A stretch of DNA of 48,114 bases from an uncultured Halieaceae bacterium (GTDB lineage Bacteria; Pseudomonadota; Gammaproteobacteria; Pseudomonadales; Halieaceae). Location: contig CAJWEV010000012.1 of NCBI GenBank assembly GCA_913031575.1, positions 1 to 48,114 on the forward strand, written 5' to 3'. Below are positions 1-9,222 of the stretch, one piece after another. Below the pieces are notes generated by a model. It was given only the letters and a program-made list of their open reading frames with translations. It was not told the DNA's origin and did not search any database. Position 1 is the first letter of the stretch; each line of letters opens with the position of its first letter. Position numbers and translations under genes: made by a program.

Positions 1-345
1 ATCTCGCACGTAGGGAGAAATGAAGCTCGATAGCACTAACACCCCCGAGTCGACAAAGAGCTTCGAGATCTCGCCAACACGACGAATGTTTTCCGCGCGG
101 TCATCCTCACTAAAACCTAGGTTTTTGTTAATACCGAAGCGCACGTTGTCGCCATCCAACCGGTAACACAGCAATCCCATATCGTGAAGGACGCCCTCTA
201 GCGCCACGGCAACGGTGCTCTTTCCAGAACCCGATAGTCCCGTGAACCACAATGTTGCGCCACCATGACCTAAGAGTTCACCTCGCTCCTTACGCGTGAT
301 GTCACCTTCGTGCCAATGAATATTGGTTGCTTTTTGCTCAGCCAT
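1..345 (-). CDS. cysC: Adenylylsulfate kinase (APS kinase), 3' part outside window
   Basis: Phosphorylates adenylylsulfate to PAPS in assimilatory sulfate activation, in the cytoplasm. Only the first 115 codons lie in the window and the gene runs off the left edge. The reading starts [12 protein letters not shown] and shows the P-loop GLSGSGKST near residues 38-46, then DGDNVR and a segment with [15 protein letters not shown], all typical of CysC. The ATG at 345-343 directly precedes the conserved N-terminal region, so it is a stand-alone kinase at this end and not the tail of a CysN-CysC fusion. It is divergent from the LysR gene across about 125 bp. The call is firm; completeness cannot be judged. 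Confidence 0.93.
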   Translation of the reverse strand, partial: MAEQKATNIHWHEGDITRKERGELLGHGGATLWFTGLSGSGKSTVAVALEGVLHDMGLLCYRLDGDNVRFGINKNLGFSEDDRAENIRRVGEISKLFVDSGVLVLSSFISPYVRD

Positions 346-409
346 AATCTCCCCCTCGAGTAGGCCGGAAACTGTATTCGATTTAACTTACTAAAAAAAA
401 TGGTTTAAT

Positions 410-422
410 TTGTTAATATCAA
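410..422. promoter_or_regulatory. Candidate LysR-type T-N11-A operator
   Basis: The 13-mer TTGTTAATATCAA is a near-palindrome with the T-N11-A form that many LysR-type regulators bind. It lies about 50 nt before the LysR start codon, in the AT-rich cysC/lysR divergent region, where autoregulation is common. Only the motif is seen; binding is inferred. Confidence 0.35.
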
Positions 423-470
423 TCGACTAAATGGGTAGATTGTGAGTATCGAGAGAGTGGGTACGCCGCC

Positions 471-1355
471 ATGCAATTCACGTTAAAACAGCTACGTGTC
501 GTTCGGGCCATCGATGAACTCGGCTCGACAACGGCCGCGGGTCAGGCTCTCGCGTTGTCACAGTCAGCCATCAGCTCCTCATTACAGCAGCTCGAAGAGA
601 ATGTTGGACAGCGGCTTTTTGAGCGCGTTGGCCGTCAGTTGGTACTGAACCGGTTCGGACAGTCGCTCCTACCCAATATTGTGTCACTGCTTGATCAAGC
701 GGCAGAGCTTGATCAGCAGTTCATGGGCAATGCCATCGGCGGTGTTATTGAAATTGGCGCGAGCTTTACGATCGCTAACCACGTCATCGTAGACCCTATG
801 GTCGATTTTCAAAAACAATACCCCAGTGTCGAAATAAGAATTACGAGTGATAACTCGCCCGGCATCACAGATCGACTTAACAGTGGTGACCTAGACTTTG
901 GGTTGATTGAATCCCCAATCACTGATCCCACCATATGTTGCGAACCGTGGCTCGAGGACGAACTCGTCGTATTTGCAAGCCCAGATCATCCACTCGCGGC
1001 AAAAACCAAAGTATCGATGACTGATCTCGTAACTACACCTTGGGTGCTCCGGGAGAGGGGATCAGGCGCCAGGAACATGTTCAACAGCACCTTTTCAAAG
1101 CACTTGAGCAATATTGATATCGCCATGGAGTTTCGTCACAACGAGCCCATCAAACGGGCCGTAGCGAGGGCCGTTGGCATTGGCTGCCTATCGCGACGTG
1201 TGGTAGAGCGAGAATTAGCCGACGCTACGTTGATCGAGATCAACACCCCACGACCCACAAGGATGGCGCGTCGCTTTTACCTAATCAGACGGCACGCGTT
1301 TCAACTTCCGCCTGCGGGGCTGGCGTTTTGGCAGCAGTGTCTAGCCATGCATTAG
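471..1355 (+). CDS. LysR family transcriptional regulator
   Basis: DNA-binding regulator of 294 residues, the usual LTTR length. Residues 1-60 form the winged helix-turn-helix (LKQLRVVRAI, TAAGQALALSQSAISSSLQQLE), followed by a linker helix and a periplasmic-binding-protein-like effector domain from about residue 90 that includes DFGLIESP. The effector is unknown. Parts of the family (CysB/CbbR-like forms included) share this architecture, so adjacency to cysC allows but does not prove a sulfur role. The next gene, a flavin reductase-like protein, lies 46 bp downstream on the same strand and may be co-transcribed. The start ATG follows a weak GAGAGAG. Confidence 0.9.
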   Translation: MQFTLKQLRVVRAIDELGSTTAAGQALALSQSAISSSLQQLEENVGQRLFERVGRQLVLNRFGQSLLPNIVSLLDQAAELDQQFMGNAIGGVIEIGASFTIANHVIVDPMVDFQKQYPSVEIRITSDNSPGITDRLNSGDLDFGLIESPITDPTICCEPWLEDELVVFASPDHPLAAKTKVSMTDLVTTPWVLRERGSGARNMFNSTFSKHLSNIDIAMEFRHNEPIKRAVARAVGIGCLSRRVVERELADATLIEINTPRPTRMARRFYLIRRHAFQLPPAGLAFWQQCLAMH

Positions 1356-1401
1356 TGGCGTCAGTATCATCTTCGACCCTACCAGCTAGCGAGAACCTCT
1401 C

Positions 1402-2010
1402 ATGCAGATTGCTATCATTGTCGGAAGCCACCGGAAAGACTCTCAGAGCGCTAAGGTAGCCCGCTTCCTTGCGAGTCAGCTGAGGGGCCTTGGAGATCAT
1501 AGCTGCTGGATTTGTGACCTTGGAAAAGATCCCTTGCCGCTGTGGGACGAGGAGATTGGCAGCGATGCGCCCCAATGGAGTGATCTAAAGGCTCTCGCAG
1601 AAAAAATTGATGCCGCCGATGCATTTATCATGGTTGCGCCCGAGTGGCATGGAATGGTTCCAGCCGCTCTCAAAAACTTTTTTTTGGTCTGCGGTGGTGC
1701 ATCCTTCGCCCACAAACCTGCGCTTCCCGTGGGGGTGTCCGCTGGCCCTGGCGGAACCTATCCCATTAATGAGCTTCGTACGAGCAGCTACAAGAACAAT
1801 CGCCTCTGTTACCTACCAGAGCATCTGATCGTGAGAAACTGCACAGTTGTCATGAACGATGATAAGGCACAAAACGACGAGGGCGAGCACAGCTACATTT
1901 CGGAACGCAGCTTGTACTGCATGAATCAACTCATTGCCTATGCCGATGCGCTAGCGCAGGTCCGTGCATCGGGAGCTGCCGACTTAACGCCCTACCCTAA
2001 CGGGATGTGA
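1402..2010 (+). CDS. NADPH-dependent FMN reductase family protein
   Basis: Flavodoxin-like fold protein of 202 residues. The N-terminus MQIAIIVGSHRKDSQSAK is the phosphate-binding loop of the NADPH-dependent FMN reductase family (PF03358), and DAFIMVAPEWHGMVPAALKN near residue 75 matches the conserved P-E-(Y/W)-x-x-x-x-P-x-x-L-K-N isoalloxazine-contacting segment. Members reduce FMN, quinones, chromate or azo dyes with NAD(P)H; the physiological acceptor here is unknown. It follows the LysR gene and converges, one base apart, on the flavin reductase on the other strand. SsuE- or ChrR-like function is possible. Confidence 0.85.
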   Translation: MQIAIIVGSHRKDSQSAKVARFLASQLRGLGDHSCWICDLGKDPLPLWDEEIGSDAPQWSDLKALAEKIDAADAFIMVAPEWHGMVPAALKNFFLVCGGASFAHKPALPVGVSAGPGGTYPINELRTSSYKNNRLCYLPEHLIVRNCTVVMNDDKAQNDEGEHSYISERSLYCMNQLIAYADALAQVRASGAADLTPYPNGM

Positions 2011-2011
2011 G

Positions 2012-2479
2012 TCACCCCAAACGGCTGTAGGCGCCACCGAAAAAGACGAGTGGGTCACCTGGGTGGCTTTCAAAGTCGACGACCTCACCAACGATAATGT
2101 GATGATCGCCGCCCGGGTGAAGCGCCGACATCTTGCACGAGAATGTGGCAAGCGCCCCCTGAATCAAGGGCACTCCGCGTGAGTCAACAAAGCAGTCACC
2201 ATGGTCAACTATGTGCTCTAGAGGGCGCGCGTAGCGGTTTGACAACGCTTCCTGCGAGTGTTGCAACACCGATATTCCATACCGATCACACTCGGTAAAT
2301 TCTTTGAAGCACTCAGAGGTGTTCTGGATGCTCCAGAGTACCAACGCAGGCTCAAGGGATACTGCAGCAAAAGAATTAACCGTCATCCCAATCACACCAC
2401 GATCGGAATCGTTTGTGGTCAAAATGCACACCCCAGTGGCGAACTTTCCCAGCGTATTTCGAAGCGCGTGTGTGTCCAA
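2012..2479 (-). CDS. Flavin reductase domain protein (FMN-binding split barrel)
   Basis: Small protein of 155 residues of the flavin reductase-like family (PF01613), which supplies reduced flavin to two-component monooxygenases. Visible signatures are LRNTLGKFATGVCILTT at residues 6-22, GMTVNSFAAVSLEPALVLWSI near 31-51, and the C-terminal HHIIVGEVVDF. An in-frame TAA two codons upstream leaves TTG at 2479-2477 as the only start that keeps the conserved N-terminus, and AGGGA lies about eight bases before it. No monooxygenase large subunit is adjacent, so the partner is encoded elsewhere or the protein acts alone. It ends next to the convergent FMN reductase. Confidence 0.88.
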   Translation of the reverse strand: MDTHALRNTLGKFATGVCILTTNDSDRGVIGMTVNSFAAVSLEPALVLWSIQNTSECFKEFTECDRYGISVLQHSQEALSNRYARPLEHIVDHGDCFVDSRGVPLIQGALATFSCKMSALHPGGDHHIIVGEVVDFESHPGDPLVFFGGAYSRLG

Positions 2480-2680
2480 AACTTATCCCTATATCGTTGA
2501 ACCCAGACTACTATTAGCGGTCTACGCACAGCGCGTCCCTTTGGGGTAATCACAGCATCGTCCAGACGGGCTGATAGCACCTACAAGAGCTTGCCAATAG
2601 TAAAGAGTTCAAACCAACAAAACGGCAGGGTCGCGGAGACTATCAGTTATACTGCAAACCTTCTACGGCGCACGACAACC

Positions 2681-2728
2681 AATGCGAAATAAAGAGTGTC
2701 GTACAATGTGAAATAACGAGTGTCGTAG
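2681..2728 (+). repeat. Tandem duplication of a 24-bp unit upstream of the isovaleryl-CoA dehydrogenase
   Basis: Two adjacent 24-bp units (2681-2704 and 2705-2728) agree at 21 of 24 positions, each with core GAAATAA-GAGTGTCGTA. The inverted element ACGACA at 2672-2677 mirrors TGTCGT in both units. The array ends 24 bp before the ATG of the dehydrogenase gene, so it lies in the leader or promoter and could be a repeated operator. Confidence 0.7.
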
Positions 2729-2752
2729 CTGAAAGTCTAAGGAGACATTGCC

Positions 2753-3922
2753 ATGACAAACCCGCTGAGGAGCTTGAACCATGGTTTGAGTGAAGAGCTC
2801 AACATGCTTCGCGAGATGACGCGCCAGTTTGTTGATAAAGAGCTCGCTCCCATTGCCGATGCTGTGGACCGCAACAACGATTTCCCTCATCACTTATGGC
2901 AGAAGATGGGTAATCTAGGCTTGTTGGGCATAACGATCGATGAACGTTACGGCGGCTCCGCCATGGGCTACCTGGCGCATATCATCGTGCTTGAGGAAAT
3001 CAGTAGAGCGTCAGCCTCGGTAGGACTATCCTATGGCGCGCACTCCAACCTCTGTCTCAATCAGATCCAGCGAAACGGATCGGAAAGTCAGAGAGAGAAA
3101 TACCTCCCCGATCTTTGCTCGGGCAAGAAGGTGGGCGCGTTGGCCATGAGTGAGCCAAATGCAGGTTCGGACGTTGTCAGCATGAAACTGCGCGCAGACC
3201 TCCATGGCGATCACTACGTTCTCAACGGCAATAAAATGTGGATTACCAACGGGCCTGACGCAGATACGTACGTGATTTACGCCAAAACAGCGCCCGACGC
3301 GGGCTCTCGAGGGATAACTGCATTCATCGTTGAGCGCGATTTCCCTGGGTTCACGCAAGGCAAAAAGCTCGACAAACTCGGTATGCGCGGCTCGAATACG
3401 GCAGAACTTATTTTCACGGACTGTCCCGTCCCCGTCGAGAACGTGCTCGGAGAGGTTAATTCGGGTGTCGCCGTGCTGATGTCGGGTCTAGATTACGAAC
3501 GAGCTGTTCTGTCGGCTGGTCCCGTGGGGATTATGCAAGCCTGCCTGGACGCCGTTGTTCCCTATGTCCACGAGCGAAAGCAGTTCGATCAACCTATTGG
3601 TGAATTTCAGCTTATCCAAGGTAAGTTGGCCGATATGTACGCGTCGACGGCCGCCTGCCGCGCCTACCTGTACGAGGTCGGTCGCGCGCTCGATCGTGGT
3701 GAAGACAGTCGCAAAGATGCCGCCGCAGTGATTCTCTACACCGCCGAGGCGGCGACTAAGGCTGCGCTGGATGCCATCCAGGTCTTGGGCGGCAACGGCT
3801 ACACTATGGATTATCCGACCGGACGTTTCCTACGCGATGCCAAGCTCTACGAAATCGGTGCCGGGACCTCAGAGGTTAGGCGCATGCTGATCGGCCGAGA
3901 AATTTTCCAAGAGACTGCTTAG
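2753..3922 (+). CDS. ivd: Isovaleryl-CoA dehydrogenase
   Basis: FAD-dependent acyl-CoA dehydrogenase that oxidises isovaleryl-CoA to 3-methylcrotonyl-CoA in leucine degradation (also called liuA). It has the full family length of 389 residues, with FAD-site motifs [12 protein letters not shown] (129-140) and [11 protein letters not shown] (161-171). The decisive feature is the catalytic base: E249 in LDYER, the position used by isovaleryl-CoA dehydrogenases, while the base position used by most other members reads GAGTSE with Ala instead of Glu. AAGGAGAC precedes the ATG. The usual liuBCD partners (methylcrotonyl-CoA carboxylase, methylglutaconyl-CoA hydratase, HMG-CoA lyase) do not follow; the next gene is glutaryl-CoA dehydrogenase. 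Confidence 0.94.
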   Translation: MTNPLRSLNHGLSEELNMLREMTRQFVDKELAPIADAVDRNNDFPHHLWQKMGNLGLLGITIDERYGGSAMGYLAHIIVLEEISRASASVGLSYGAHSNLCLNQIQRNGSESQREKYLPDLCSGKKVGALAMSEPNAGSDVVSMKLRADLHGDHYVLNGNKMWITNGPDADTYVIYAKTAPDAGSRGITAFIVERDFPGFTQGKKLDKLGMRGSNTAELIFTDCPVPVENVLGEVNSGVAVLMSGLDYERAVLSAGPVGIMQACLDAVVPYVHERKQFDQPIGEFQLIQGKLADMYASTAACRAYLYEVGRALDRGEDSRKDAAAVILYTAEAATKAALDAIQVLGGNGYTMDYPTGRFLRDAKLYEIGAGTSEVRRMLIGREIFQETA

Positions 3923-3931
3923 CCACACTAG

Positions 3932-3947
3932 CCCCCTCGATAGGGGG
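3932..3947 (+). other. GC-rich hairpin between two acyl-CoA dehydrogenase genes
   Basis: CCCCCT and AGGGGG form a six-base-pair stem with a four-base loop, ten bases after the ivd stop codon. No T-run follows, so it is not a standard intrinsic terminator; it may stabilise the 3' end or attenuate read-through into the next gene. Confidence 0.45.
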
Positions 3948-4031
3948 ATTGCTGCCCCGCCTCAGGCCCTCTACTCTTGGGTATATAAATACTTCGTATC
4001 AAGGATACAGACAGCTAACTGGGGGAATACC

Positions 4032-5216
4032 ATGGGTGGCAACACTCGCTGGACAAAACTCAATTGGGAAGACCCTTTTGAGTTGGACGCAGAACTCACG
4101 GACACACAACGCATGGTGCAAGCATCGGCGCGAGAGTACGCGCAAGGAAAACTTGCTCCACGGGTGAATTCGGCTTTTGCAACTGAGCGCATGGATGCCG
4201 AAATTTTCGGCGAGATGGGTAGCGTTGGCTTATTGGGATCTACCATCTCGGGTTACGGCTGCCCCGGCGTTGACTACGTCTGCTATGGACTGGTTGCGCG
4301 AGAAATCGAGCGCGTCGATTCAGGGTACCGGTCCATGATGAGCGTTCAATCATCGCTCGTCATGTATCCGATCTATGCTTATGGAACAGAAGCGCAACGA
4401 GAAAAGTACCTACCTCGCCTGGCTACAGGCGAATTGATCGGCTGCTTCGGGCTCACAGAACCCGATCATGGCTCTGATCCCGGTGGTATGAAAACGCGAG
4501 CTAAAACCGTTGATGGCGGTTATCGACTGACTGGCTCCAAAATGTGGATTAGCAACAGTCCCATTGCTGATGTATTTGTCGTTTGGGCAAAGACTGACGA
4601 CGGCATTATTCGGGGCTTCATTTTAGAAAAAGGCATGAAAGGCCTAAGCGCACCCAAGATCGAAGGCAAGCTCGCGCTCCGAGCCTCAATCACCGGTGAA
4701 ATCGTAATGAACGATGTATTCGTGCCAGCTGAAAATTACCTTCCTAATGTCGAAGGGCTGAAGGGTCCGTTTGGGTGTCTTAACAACGCTCGCTACGGGA
4801 TCGCTTGGGGTGCGCTAGGGGCTGCGGAGACCTGTTGGCAAACGGCACGGCAGTACACACTGGATCGGCAGCAGTTTGATGTGCCGCTCGCGAGCAAGCA
4901 GTTGATACAACTCAAACTCGCCAACATGCAAACGGAAATTGGTATCGGCCTCCAGGCCTGTCATAGGGCAGGCGCCTTGATGAGCGACGGTGCAATATCA
5001 CCCGACCTTATCAGTCTGATTAAGCGAAATTCCTGTGGTAAGGCACTGCAAATTGCCCGGGATGCCAGAGACATGCTGGGTGGGAACGGTATCTCTGGCG
5101 ATTTTCCGGTCATACGACACATGTTGAACTTGGAAGTTGTGAATACCTATGAGGGTACTCATGACGTTCATGCGTTAATATTGGGACGCAGCCAAACCGG
5201 CATATCCGCATTCTGA
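4032..5216 (+). CDS. gcdH: Glutaryl-CoA dehydrogenase
   Basis: Decarboxylating acyl-CoA dehydrogenase that converts glutaryl-CoA to crotonyl-CoA in lysine/tryptophan catabolism. It has 394 residues, with the family N-terminal extension ([13 protein letters not shown] at 12-24), the glutarate-site segment [17 protein letters not shown] (94-110), FAD motifs LTEPDHGSD and KMWISNSP, and the catalytic base E374 in [14 protein letters not shown] lies six bases before the ATG. Glutaryl-CoA dehydrogenases lacking decarboxylation exist in anaerobes, but the aerobic context argues for the usual reaction. The DAHP synthase gene follows after nine bases, which suggests co-transcription. Confidence 0.95.
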   Translation: MGGNTRWTKLNWEDPFELDAELTDTQRMVQASAREYAQGKLAPRVNSAFATERMDAEIFGEMGSVGLLGSTISGYGCPGVDYVCYGLVAREIERVDSGYRSMMSVQSSLVMYPIYAYGTEAQREKYLPRLATGELIGCFGLTEPDHGSDPGGMKTRAKTVDGGYRLTGSKMWISNSPIADVFVVWAKTDDGIIRGFILEKGMKGLSAPKIEGKLALRASITGEIVMNDVFVPAENYLPNVEGLKGPFGCLNNARYGIAWGALGAAETCWQTARQYTLDRQQFDVPLASKQLIQLKLANMQTEIGIGLQACHRAGALMSDGAISPDLISLIKRNSCGKALQIARDARDMLGGNGISGDFPVIRHMLNLEVVNTYEGTHDVHALILGRSQTGISAF

Positions 5217-5225
5217 GGAGTTGTT

Positions 5226-6272
5226 GTGTCCCCCACAGACGTGTCTGCCATCGACGATGTTCGAATCGATGGCATAAATGACCTTGTTGCCCCCAACGAA
5301 ATTATTAGTCGCTACCCTGTTTCTGAGGCAACAACTGCGCTAATCAGATCGACGCGGGCCAGGGTCGCAGCAATTATGCGGGGCGACGATAAGCGTCTCC
5401 TCGTGGTCATAGGCCCCTGCTCTATCCATGATTCCGAGGCGGCGCTCGAGTACGTGACGCGATTGATGCCTGTCCGTGAGAGATATGCTGACAAGCTCGA
5501 AATCGTCATGCGAACCTACTTTGAAAAGCCCAGAACGAGTCTGGGCTGGAAGGGATACATCAATGACCCTCATATTGATGGCAGCTTTGAGATCAACCAA
5601 GGCTTGGCGCTGGCCCGTGAGTTGCTACTCAGCATTAACAATATGGGCATGCCCACAGCCGGTGAATTTCTGGATACCATCACGCCCCAGTATTTGGCCG
5701 ATCTCATGTCGTGGGGCGCCATTGGCGCCCGAACCACTGAGAGCCAAAATCATCGGCAGCTAGCATCAGGTCTTTCCTGTCCTGTCGGATTTAAAAACGG
5801 TACCGAAGGCAATATTCAGATTGCTGTGGATGCGATTCGAGCGGCTGGCGCTAGCCATCACTTCCTGTCCGTAACAAAAACTGGCTCAGCGGCGATTGTT
5901 AAGACCACCGGAAATACGGATTGTCACCTCATTTTACGAGGTGGACTGAAACCCAACTACGATGCAGCAAGTGTTCGAGAAGCCGAGCTCTTACTGGAAA
6001 ATGCAGGTTTAAATACAGGCCTCATGGTCGACTGTAGCCACGCTAATAGCCAAAAAGACCATGCAAAGCAAATTGGTGTTTGCCAGAGCATCGTGGATCA
6101 GCGACGGGCAGGACAGTCAGCCATTCGCGGCGTCATGATTGAGAGTCATCTGGTTGGCGGCAACCAAGCCATCGCTTCGCGCAACGACCTTATCTATGGC
6201 AAGAGCATCACCGATGCCTGCCTCGGCTGGGCGGACAGTGAGATGCTTTTAACTGCGCTCGCCGACGGATAA
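5226..6272 (+). CDS. aroG: 3-deoxy-7-phosphoheptulonate synthase (DAHP synthase, class I)
   Basis: Condenses phosphoenolpyruvate and erythrose-4-phosphate in the first shikimate-pathway step. The 348 residues match the length of E. coli AroG/AroF/AroH. Signatures include LLVVIGPCSIHDSEAA (metal-binding Cys), MRTYFEKPRTSLGWKG, GARTTESQNHRQLASG, KNGTEGN and MVDCSHANSQKDH (metal-binding His). The GTG start is chosen because GAGGAG lies five bases upstream. Which aromatic amino acid inhibits it cannot be read from sequence by eye; the symbol denotes the family. Its position nine bases behind gcdH is unusual for an aromatic biosynthesis gene. Confidence 0.93.
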   Translation: MSPTDVSAIDDVRIDGINDLVAPNEIISRYPVSEATTALIRSTRARVAAIMRGDDKRLLVVIGPCSIHDSEAALEYVTRLMPVRERYADKLEIVMRTYFEKPRTSLGWKGYINDPHIDGSFEINQGLALARELLLSINNMGMPTAGEFLDTITPQYLADLMSWGAIGARTTESQNHRQLASGLSCPVGFKNGTEGNIQIAVDAIRAAGASHHFLSVTKTGSAAIVKTTGNTDCHLILRGGLKPNYDAASVREAELLLENAGLNTGLMVDCSHANSQKDHAKQIGVCQSIVDQRRAGQSAIRGVMIESHLVGGNQAIASRNDLIYGKSITDACLGWADSEMLLTALADG

Positions 6273-6312
6273 TCTGACGGACACCTGTCCTTGAGCCATT
6301 CTGGTACTTCAA

Positions 6313-6335
6313 AAGCTAGATGCAAAATCTAGGCT
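6313..6335 (+). other. Imperfect hairpin after the DAHP synthase gene
   Basis: AAGCTAGAT and ATCTAGGCTT pair with one bulged base around the loop GCAAA. It lies 40 bases after the stop codon. It lacks a downstream T-run, so I call it only a possible 3' processing or weak termination structure. Confidence 0.35.
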
Positions 6336-6427
6336 TCAGCCCACCAAATCAAAGATTGAGCTGGCGACGAATAGGTCGGCAAATTGAGTCGCGTGTCCAC
6401 CTCAACCATCAGAACCCCAAACAATCG

Positions 6428-7093
6428 TTAGCCATAGTCTGGAGCGACAATCGGACCATCGTTTTCGTCTGACTCGATAAGCTCAATAATGGGTTGATTA
6501 AAACCCCGCTTAAGTCCTGCCAGAGAGCGTCGATTCTTACCCATCATAGGTGCTGCTGTCGCTAGCCCCAGCGCCTCTAACTCCTCGAGCGCAGCGATCC
6601 CATCCACCACTTCAAGCTCAAGCGCCCGCTCGGCGGTCAAACGCTCGCCCGTCAGCAAGCTCGCCCTAATTGCTTTTGGACTTAATTTGCTACACACCAA
6701 TTCGTTCATGCGCACCGTCAGCGTCATATTGAGATCGACCTCTGGCAAACAGAAAAAACCTCGGTCAGACCTCATCACACGATAGTCGGAAGCAAGGACG
6801 ATCATCGCGCCAAGACCAAAAGCGTGCCCTGTCACTAGGGAGACAACCGGAAGGGGCGCGTCCAAAAGTCTTGCCAGCACTCGCATGCATGACTCAGTGA
6901 ACTGCTTATCTTCGCTCGCCATTAGATATTCGAGATCAAGCCCTTGACTGAAATTCTTGCCTTCACCCGACAGAAGTAAAACTTGGCATTCGTCATCCGC
7001 AATCGCCGCAGAGATAGCATCATCAAATTGACCCAATGTGACTGGATTGAAGCGGCCTTCGCCTTCAAACAAATGTCGGTGGATAGTCGGCAT
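6428..7093 (-). CDS. Enoyl-CoA hydratase/isomerase family protein (short form)
   Basis: Crotonase-superfamily protein of 221 residues, shorter than the usual 255-265. The oxyanion-hole segments are visible: LLLSGEGKNFSQGLDLEYL near residues 38-56 and GHAFGLGAMIVLASDYRVM near 89-107. FFCLPEVDLNMTL, where hydratases carry their catalytic Glu, keeps one Glu, and the style with LPEVDL recalls Delta3-Delta2-enoyl-CoA isomerases of the peroxisomal type. I therefore favour an isomerase of unsaturated fatty acid oxidation, without excluding another crotonase reaction. AGGGGA lies seven bases before the ATG. It is divergent from the transaldolase gene. Confidence 0.82.
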   Translation of the reverse strand: MPTIHRHLFEGEGRFNPVTLGQFDDAISAAIADDECQVLLLSGEGKNFSQGLDLEYLMASEDKQFTESCMRVLARLLDAPLPVVSLVTGHAFGLGAMIVLASDYRVMRSDRGFFCLPEVDLNMTLTVRMNELVCSKLSPKAIRASLLTGERLTAERALELEVVDGIAALEELEALGLATAAPMMGKNRRSLAGLKRGFNQPIIELIESDENDGPIVAPDYG

Positions 7094-7197
7094 CGTATGT
7101 CCCCTACAATGGCATCATGGTCACACATACTACAGGAGTTGGAGAGTAATAAGATAAACTGCGGCAGTGATTAGAGCTACGCCCGACTGGACTTAAA

Positions 7198-8103
7198 ATG
7201 ACTAAACTTGATCAACTCGCAGCGATGAGTACGGTAGTTGCTGACACAGGAGATATCGATGCGATCTCCCAACTCAAGCCCGTTGACGCGACGACGAACC
7301 CCTCGCTTCTTCTGAAAGCTGCAGGCCTTGAGCGGTTTGCTGATGATGTAAGTGCATTGAAGGGATCCCAAAACGCCACCGATGAATTCGCTGTTCGTGT
7401 TGGCTCTAAAATTGTTCAGCTAGTACCCGGCGTAGTCAGTACAGAGGTCGATGCTCGTCTCTCATTTGACACTAACCGGACGATTGCAAAAGCGGAGAGC
7501 TTGATCGACCAATACGCTAAGCTTGGCGTTGATTCCAGCCGCGTACTCATCAAAATTGCATCCACCTGGGAAGGTATTCGTGCCGCAGCCGAACTTGAGA
7601 AGCGTCGTATTCACTGTAACCTCACATTGCTCTTCGGCTTTGAGCAAGCGCAAGCCTGTGCCGATGCTGGGGTTTTCCTAATTTCCCCGTTTGTGGGACG
7701 TATCACAGACTGGTACAAATCGAACACCAACATCAGTATCCACAGCCCAGAGCAAGATCCGGGGGTCCAGTCCGTGCGACGCATTTACACTCATTACAAA
7801 ATTCATGGATACGAAACCGTCGTCATGGGTGCCAGCTTTCGCAACACCGCTCAAATTGAAGCGCTAGCAGGGTGTGATCGGCTGACCATCGCGCCTAACT
7901 TACTCAATGAGCTGGATCAAAGCGAGGGTGATTTACCAAGAGCCTTGGTGAGCGCCAAGGAACATATGGCGGCCCCTGCACCGATTGGAGAAGCTGAGTT
8001 CCGGTTTGAGCACAATGAAAGTGCAATGGCGAGTGAAAAACTAGCAGACGGTATTCGCAGGTTTGTAGTTGATCAGCGAAAACTTGAGGAAGCACTCGCT
8101 TAG
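7198..8103 (+). CDS. tal: Transaldolase
   Basis: Transfers a dihydroxyacetone unit between sugar phosphates in the non-oxidative pentose phosphate pathway. The 301 residues are slightly fewer than the 317 of E. coli TalB. The Schiff-base lysine is K119 in [12 protein letters not shown]16 lies in VVADTGD, and [13 protein letters not shown] (30-42) and [14 protein letters not shown] (near 140) are family signatures. [13 protein letters not shown] is also canonical. The Shine-Dalgarno site is weak. The gene is followed by a clear intrinsic terminator, so it is probably monocistronic. Confidence 0.96.
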   Translation: MTKLDQLAAMSTVVADTGDIDAISQLKPVDATTNPSLLLKAAGLERFADDVSALKGSQNATDEFAVRVGSKIVQLVPGVVSTEVDARLSFDTNRTIAKAESLIDQYAKLGVDSSRVLIKIASTWEGIRAAAELEKRRIHCNLTLLFGFEQAQACADAGVFLISPFVGRITDWYKSNTNISIHSPEQDPGVQSVRRIYTHYKIHGYETVVMGASFRNTAQIEALAGCDRLTIAPNLLNELDQSEGDLPRALVSAKEHMAAPAPIGEAEFRFEHNESAMASEKLADGIRRFVVDQRKLEEALA

Positions 8104-8185
8104 ACAGTACCCCAGCCTTGCAGCTAGCTGTTTACGCGGCTCTACTAAACGGCGTCAATAAAACGCACAGAGACAAAACTTTTAA

Positions 8186-8212
8186 AAAAAGCGCCTTGGG
8201 GCGCTTTTTTTT
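8186..8212 (+). terminator. Rho-independent terminator after transaldolase
   Basis: GCGCC and GGCGC form a strong stem around a short TTG-containing loop, followed by eight Ts and preceded by an A-run, so it can also act on the minus strand for the crotonase that ends at 8225. Confidence 0.9.
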
Positions 8213-8224
8213 GTAAGTAGCTGA

Positions 8225-9007
8225 CTACTTGAAATTAGCTGCCCGTTTTTCAAAATAGGCGGCAACGGCTTCGAGTTGATTTGGCTTATAGATAATATCT
8301 GTTTGCTCAACGGATTCTGCTAGCAGCAGCTCAGCATCGGTCGCATCACCCATGCTGTTTGAGATGCGCTTGGCCGCACGGATTGCCTCCGGATTCTTAC
8401 CCGCTATCTCGTGCGCTAGTGCCATTGCGCGACTGAGCGGGTCCTCCTTGACTTCCGTCGCAAATCCGAAAGCCTGAGCCTCAACACCCGAGAACATTTC
8501 ATTGGTGTAGACGAGCCGGCGAAGAATATCGTCGCGAACATTCCCTCGCCACAGTGGATAACCAGACATATCGGGCACCAACCCCCATCGCATTTCCATG
8601 ACCGCACAACGGGTCTCTGGATGGATGATCTTAATATCTGAACCCGCCATGAGCTGCATCCCGCCGCCAAGACACACACCATGAACTGCCGCGATCACTG
8701 GGACAGGTAGCTGTCGCCAGCCCCATCCGAGGTGCTGAACCCCATTTGCCTTACCATGGGTCCGAGGCACCAAGTCGTTGGGGGCATCGTCACTGAGCCC
8801 AAAACTTCCAAGATCAAGACCTGCACAGAACGCCTTTCCCTCACCGCTCAAGACGATTACGCGGATACTCGTGTCATTTGCAAGCTCAGCAAGCACCGCT
8901 GTGAGGCCCTCGAACATAGCAGGATCAAGGGCATTCATCTTGTCAGGCCGATTCAAGCGGACATGACAAATACCTTCGTCGGTGAACATCGATACTCGGT
9001 CGTTCAT
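8225..9007 (-). CDS. Crotonase / enoyl-CoA hydratase family protein
   Basis: About 260 residues from the chosen start MNDRVSMFTDEG. The frame is open to an upstream start at 9058, but GAGAGG lies close before the ATG at 9007-9005 and the conserved N-terminal strand begins there. Visible motifs are HVRLNRPDKMNALD, the oxyanion hole VLSGEGKAFCAGLDLGSF and GVCLGGGMQLMAGSDIKI, and the active-site helix VMEMRWGLVPDM. It keeps one of the two glutamates expected in a hydratase, so hydratase, isomerase or another crotonase reaction is possible. It is divergent from the aldehyde dehydrogenase gene and shares a 215-bp intergenic region with it. Confidence 0.86.
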   Translation of the reverse strand: MNDRVSMFTDEGICHVRLNRPDKMNALDPAMFEGLTAVLAELANDTSIRVIVLSGEGKAFCAGLDLGSFGLSDDAPNDLVPRTHGKANGVQHLGWGWRQLPVPVIAAVHGVCLGGGMQLMAGSDIKIIHPETRCAVMEMRWGLVPDMSGYPLWRGNVRDDILRRLVYTNEMFSGVEAQAFGFATEVKEDPLSRAMALAHEIAGKNPEAIRAAKRISNSMGDATDAELLLAESVEQTDIIYKPNQLEAVAAYFEKRAANFK

Positions 9008-9222
9008 TCCAAAGCCCTCTCTTATAATTTGCCCTAAAGCATAACGACCTGTCCGCAACGCGGCAATCTCGTATGGACGACCAGCCCGGTCTACCCAGCA
9101 AAAGACTCTTAGAACCCTCTAAATTCGTGAACAACAGCCCGCAAGAGGCCCTCAAAAGTCCATTGCATTGGCGTCCTTACGGCGTTAATGTTTTTACATA
9201 CTTTAAAAATAACGGGGCCATT

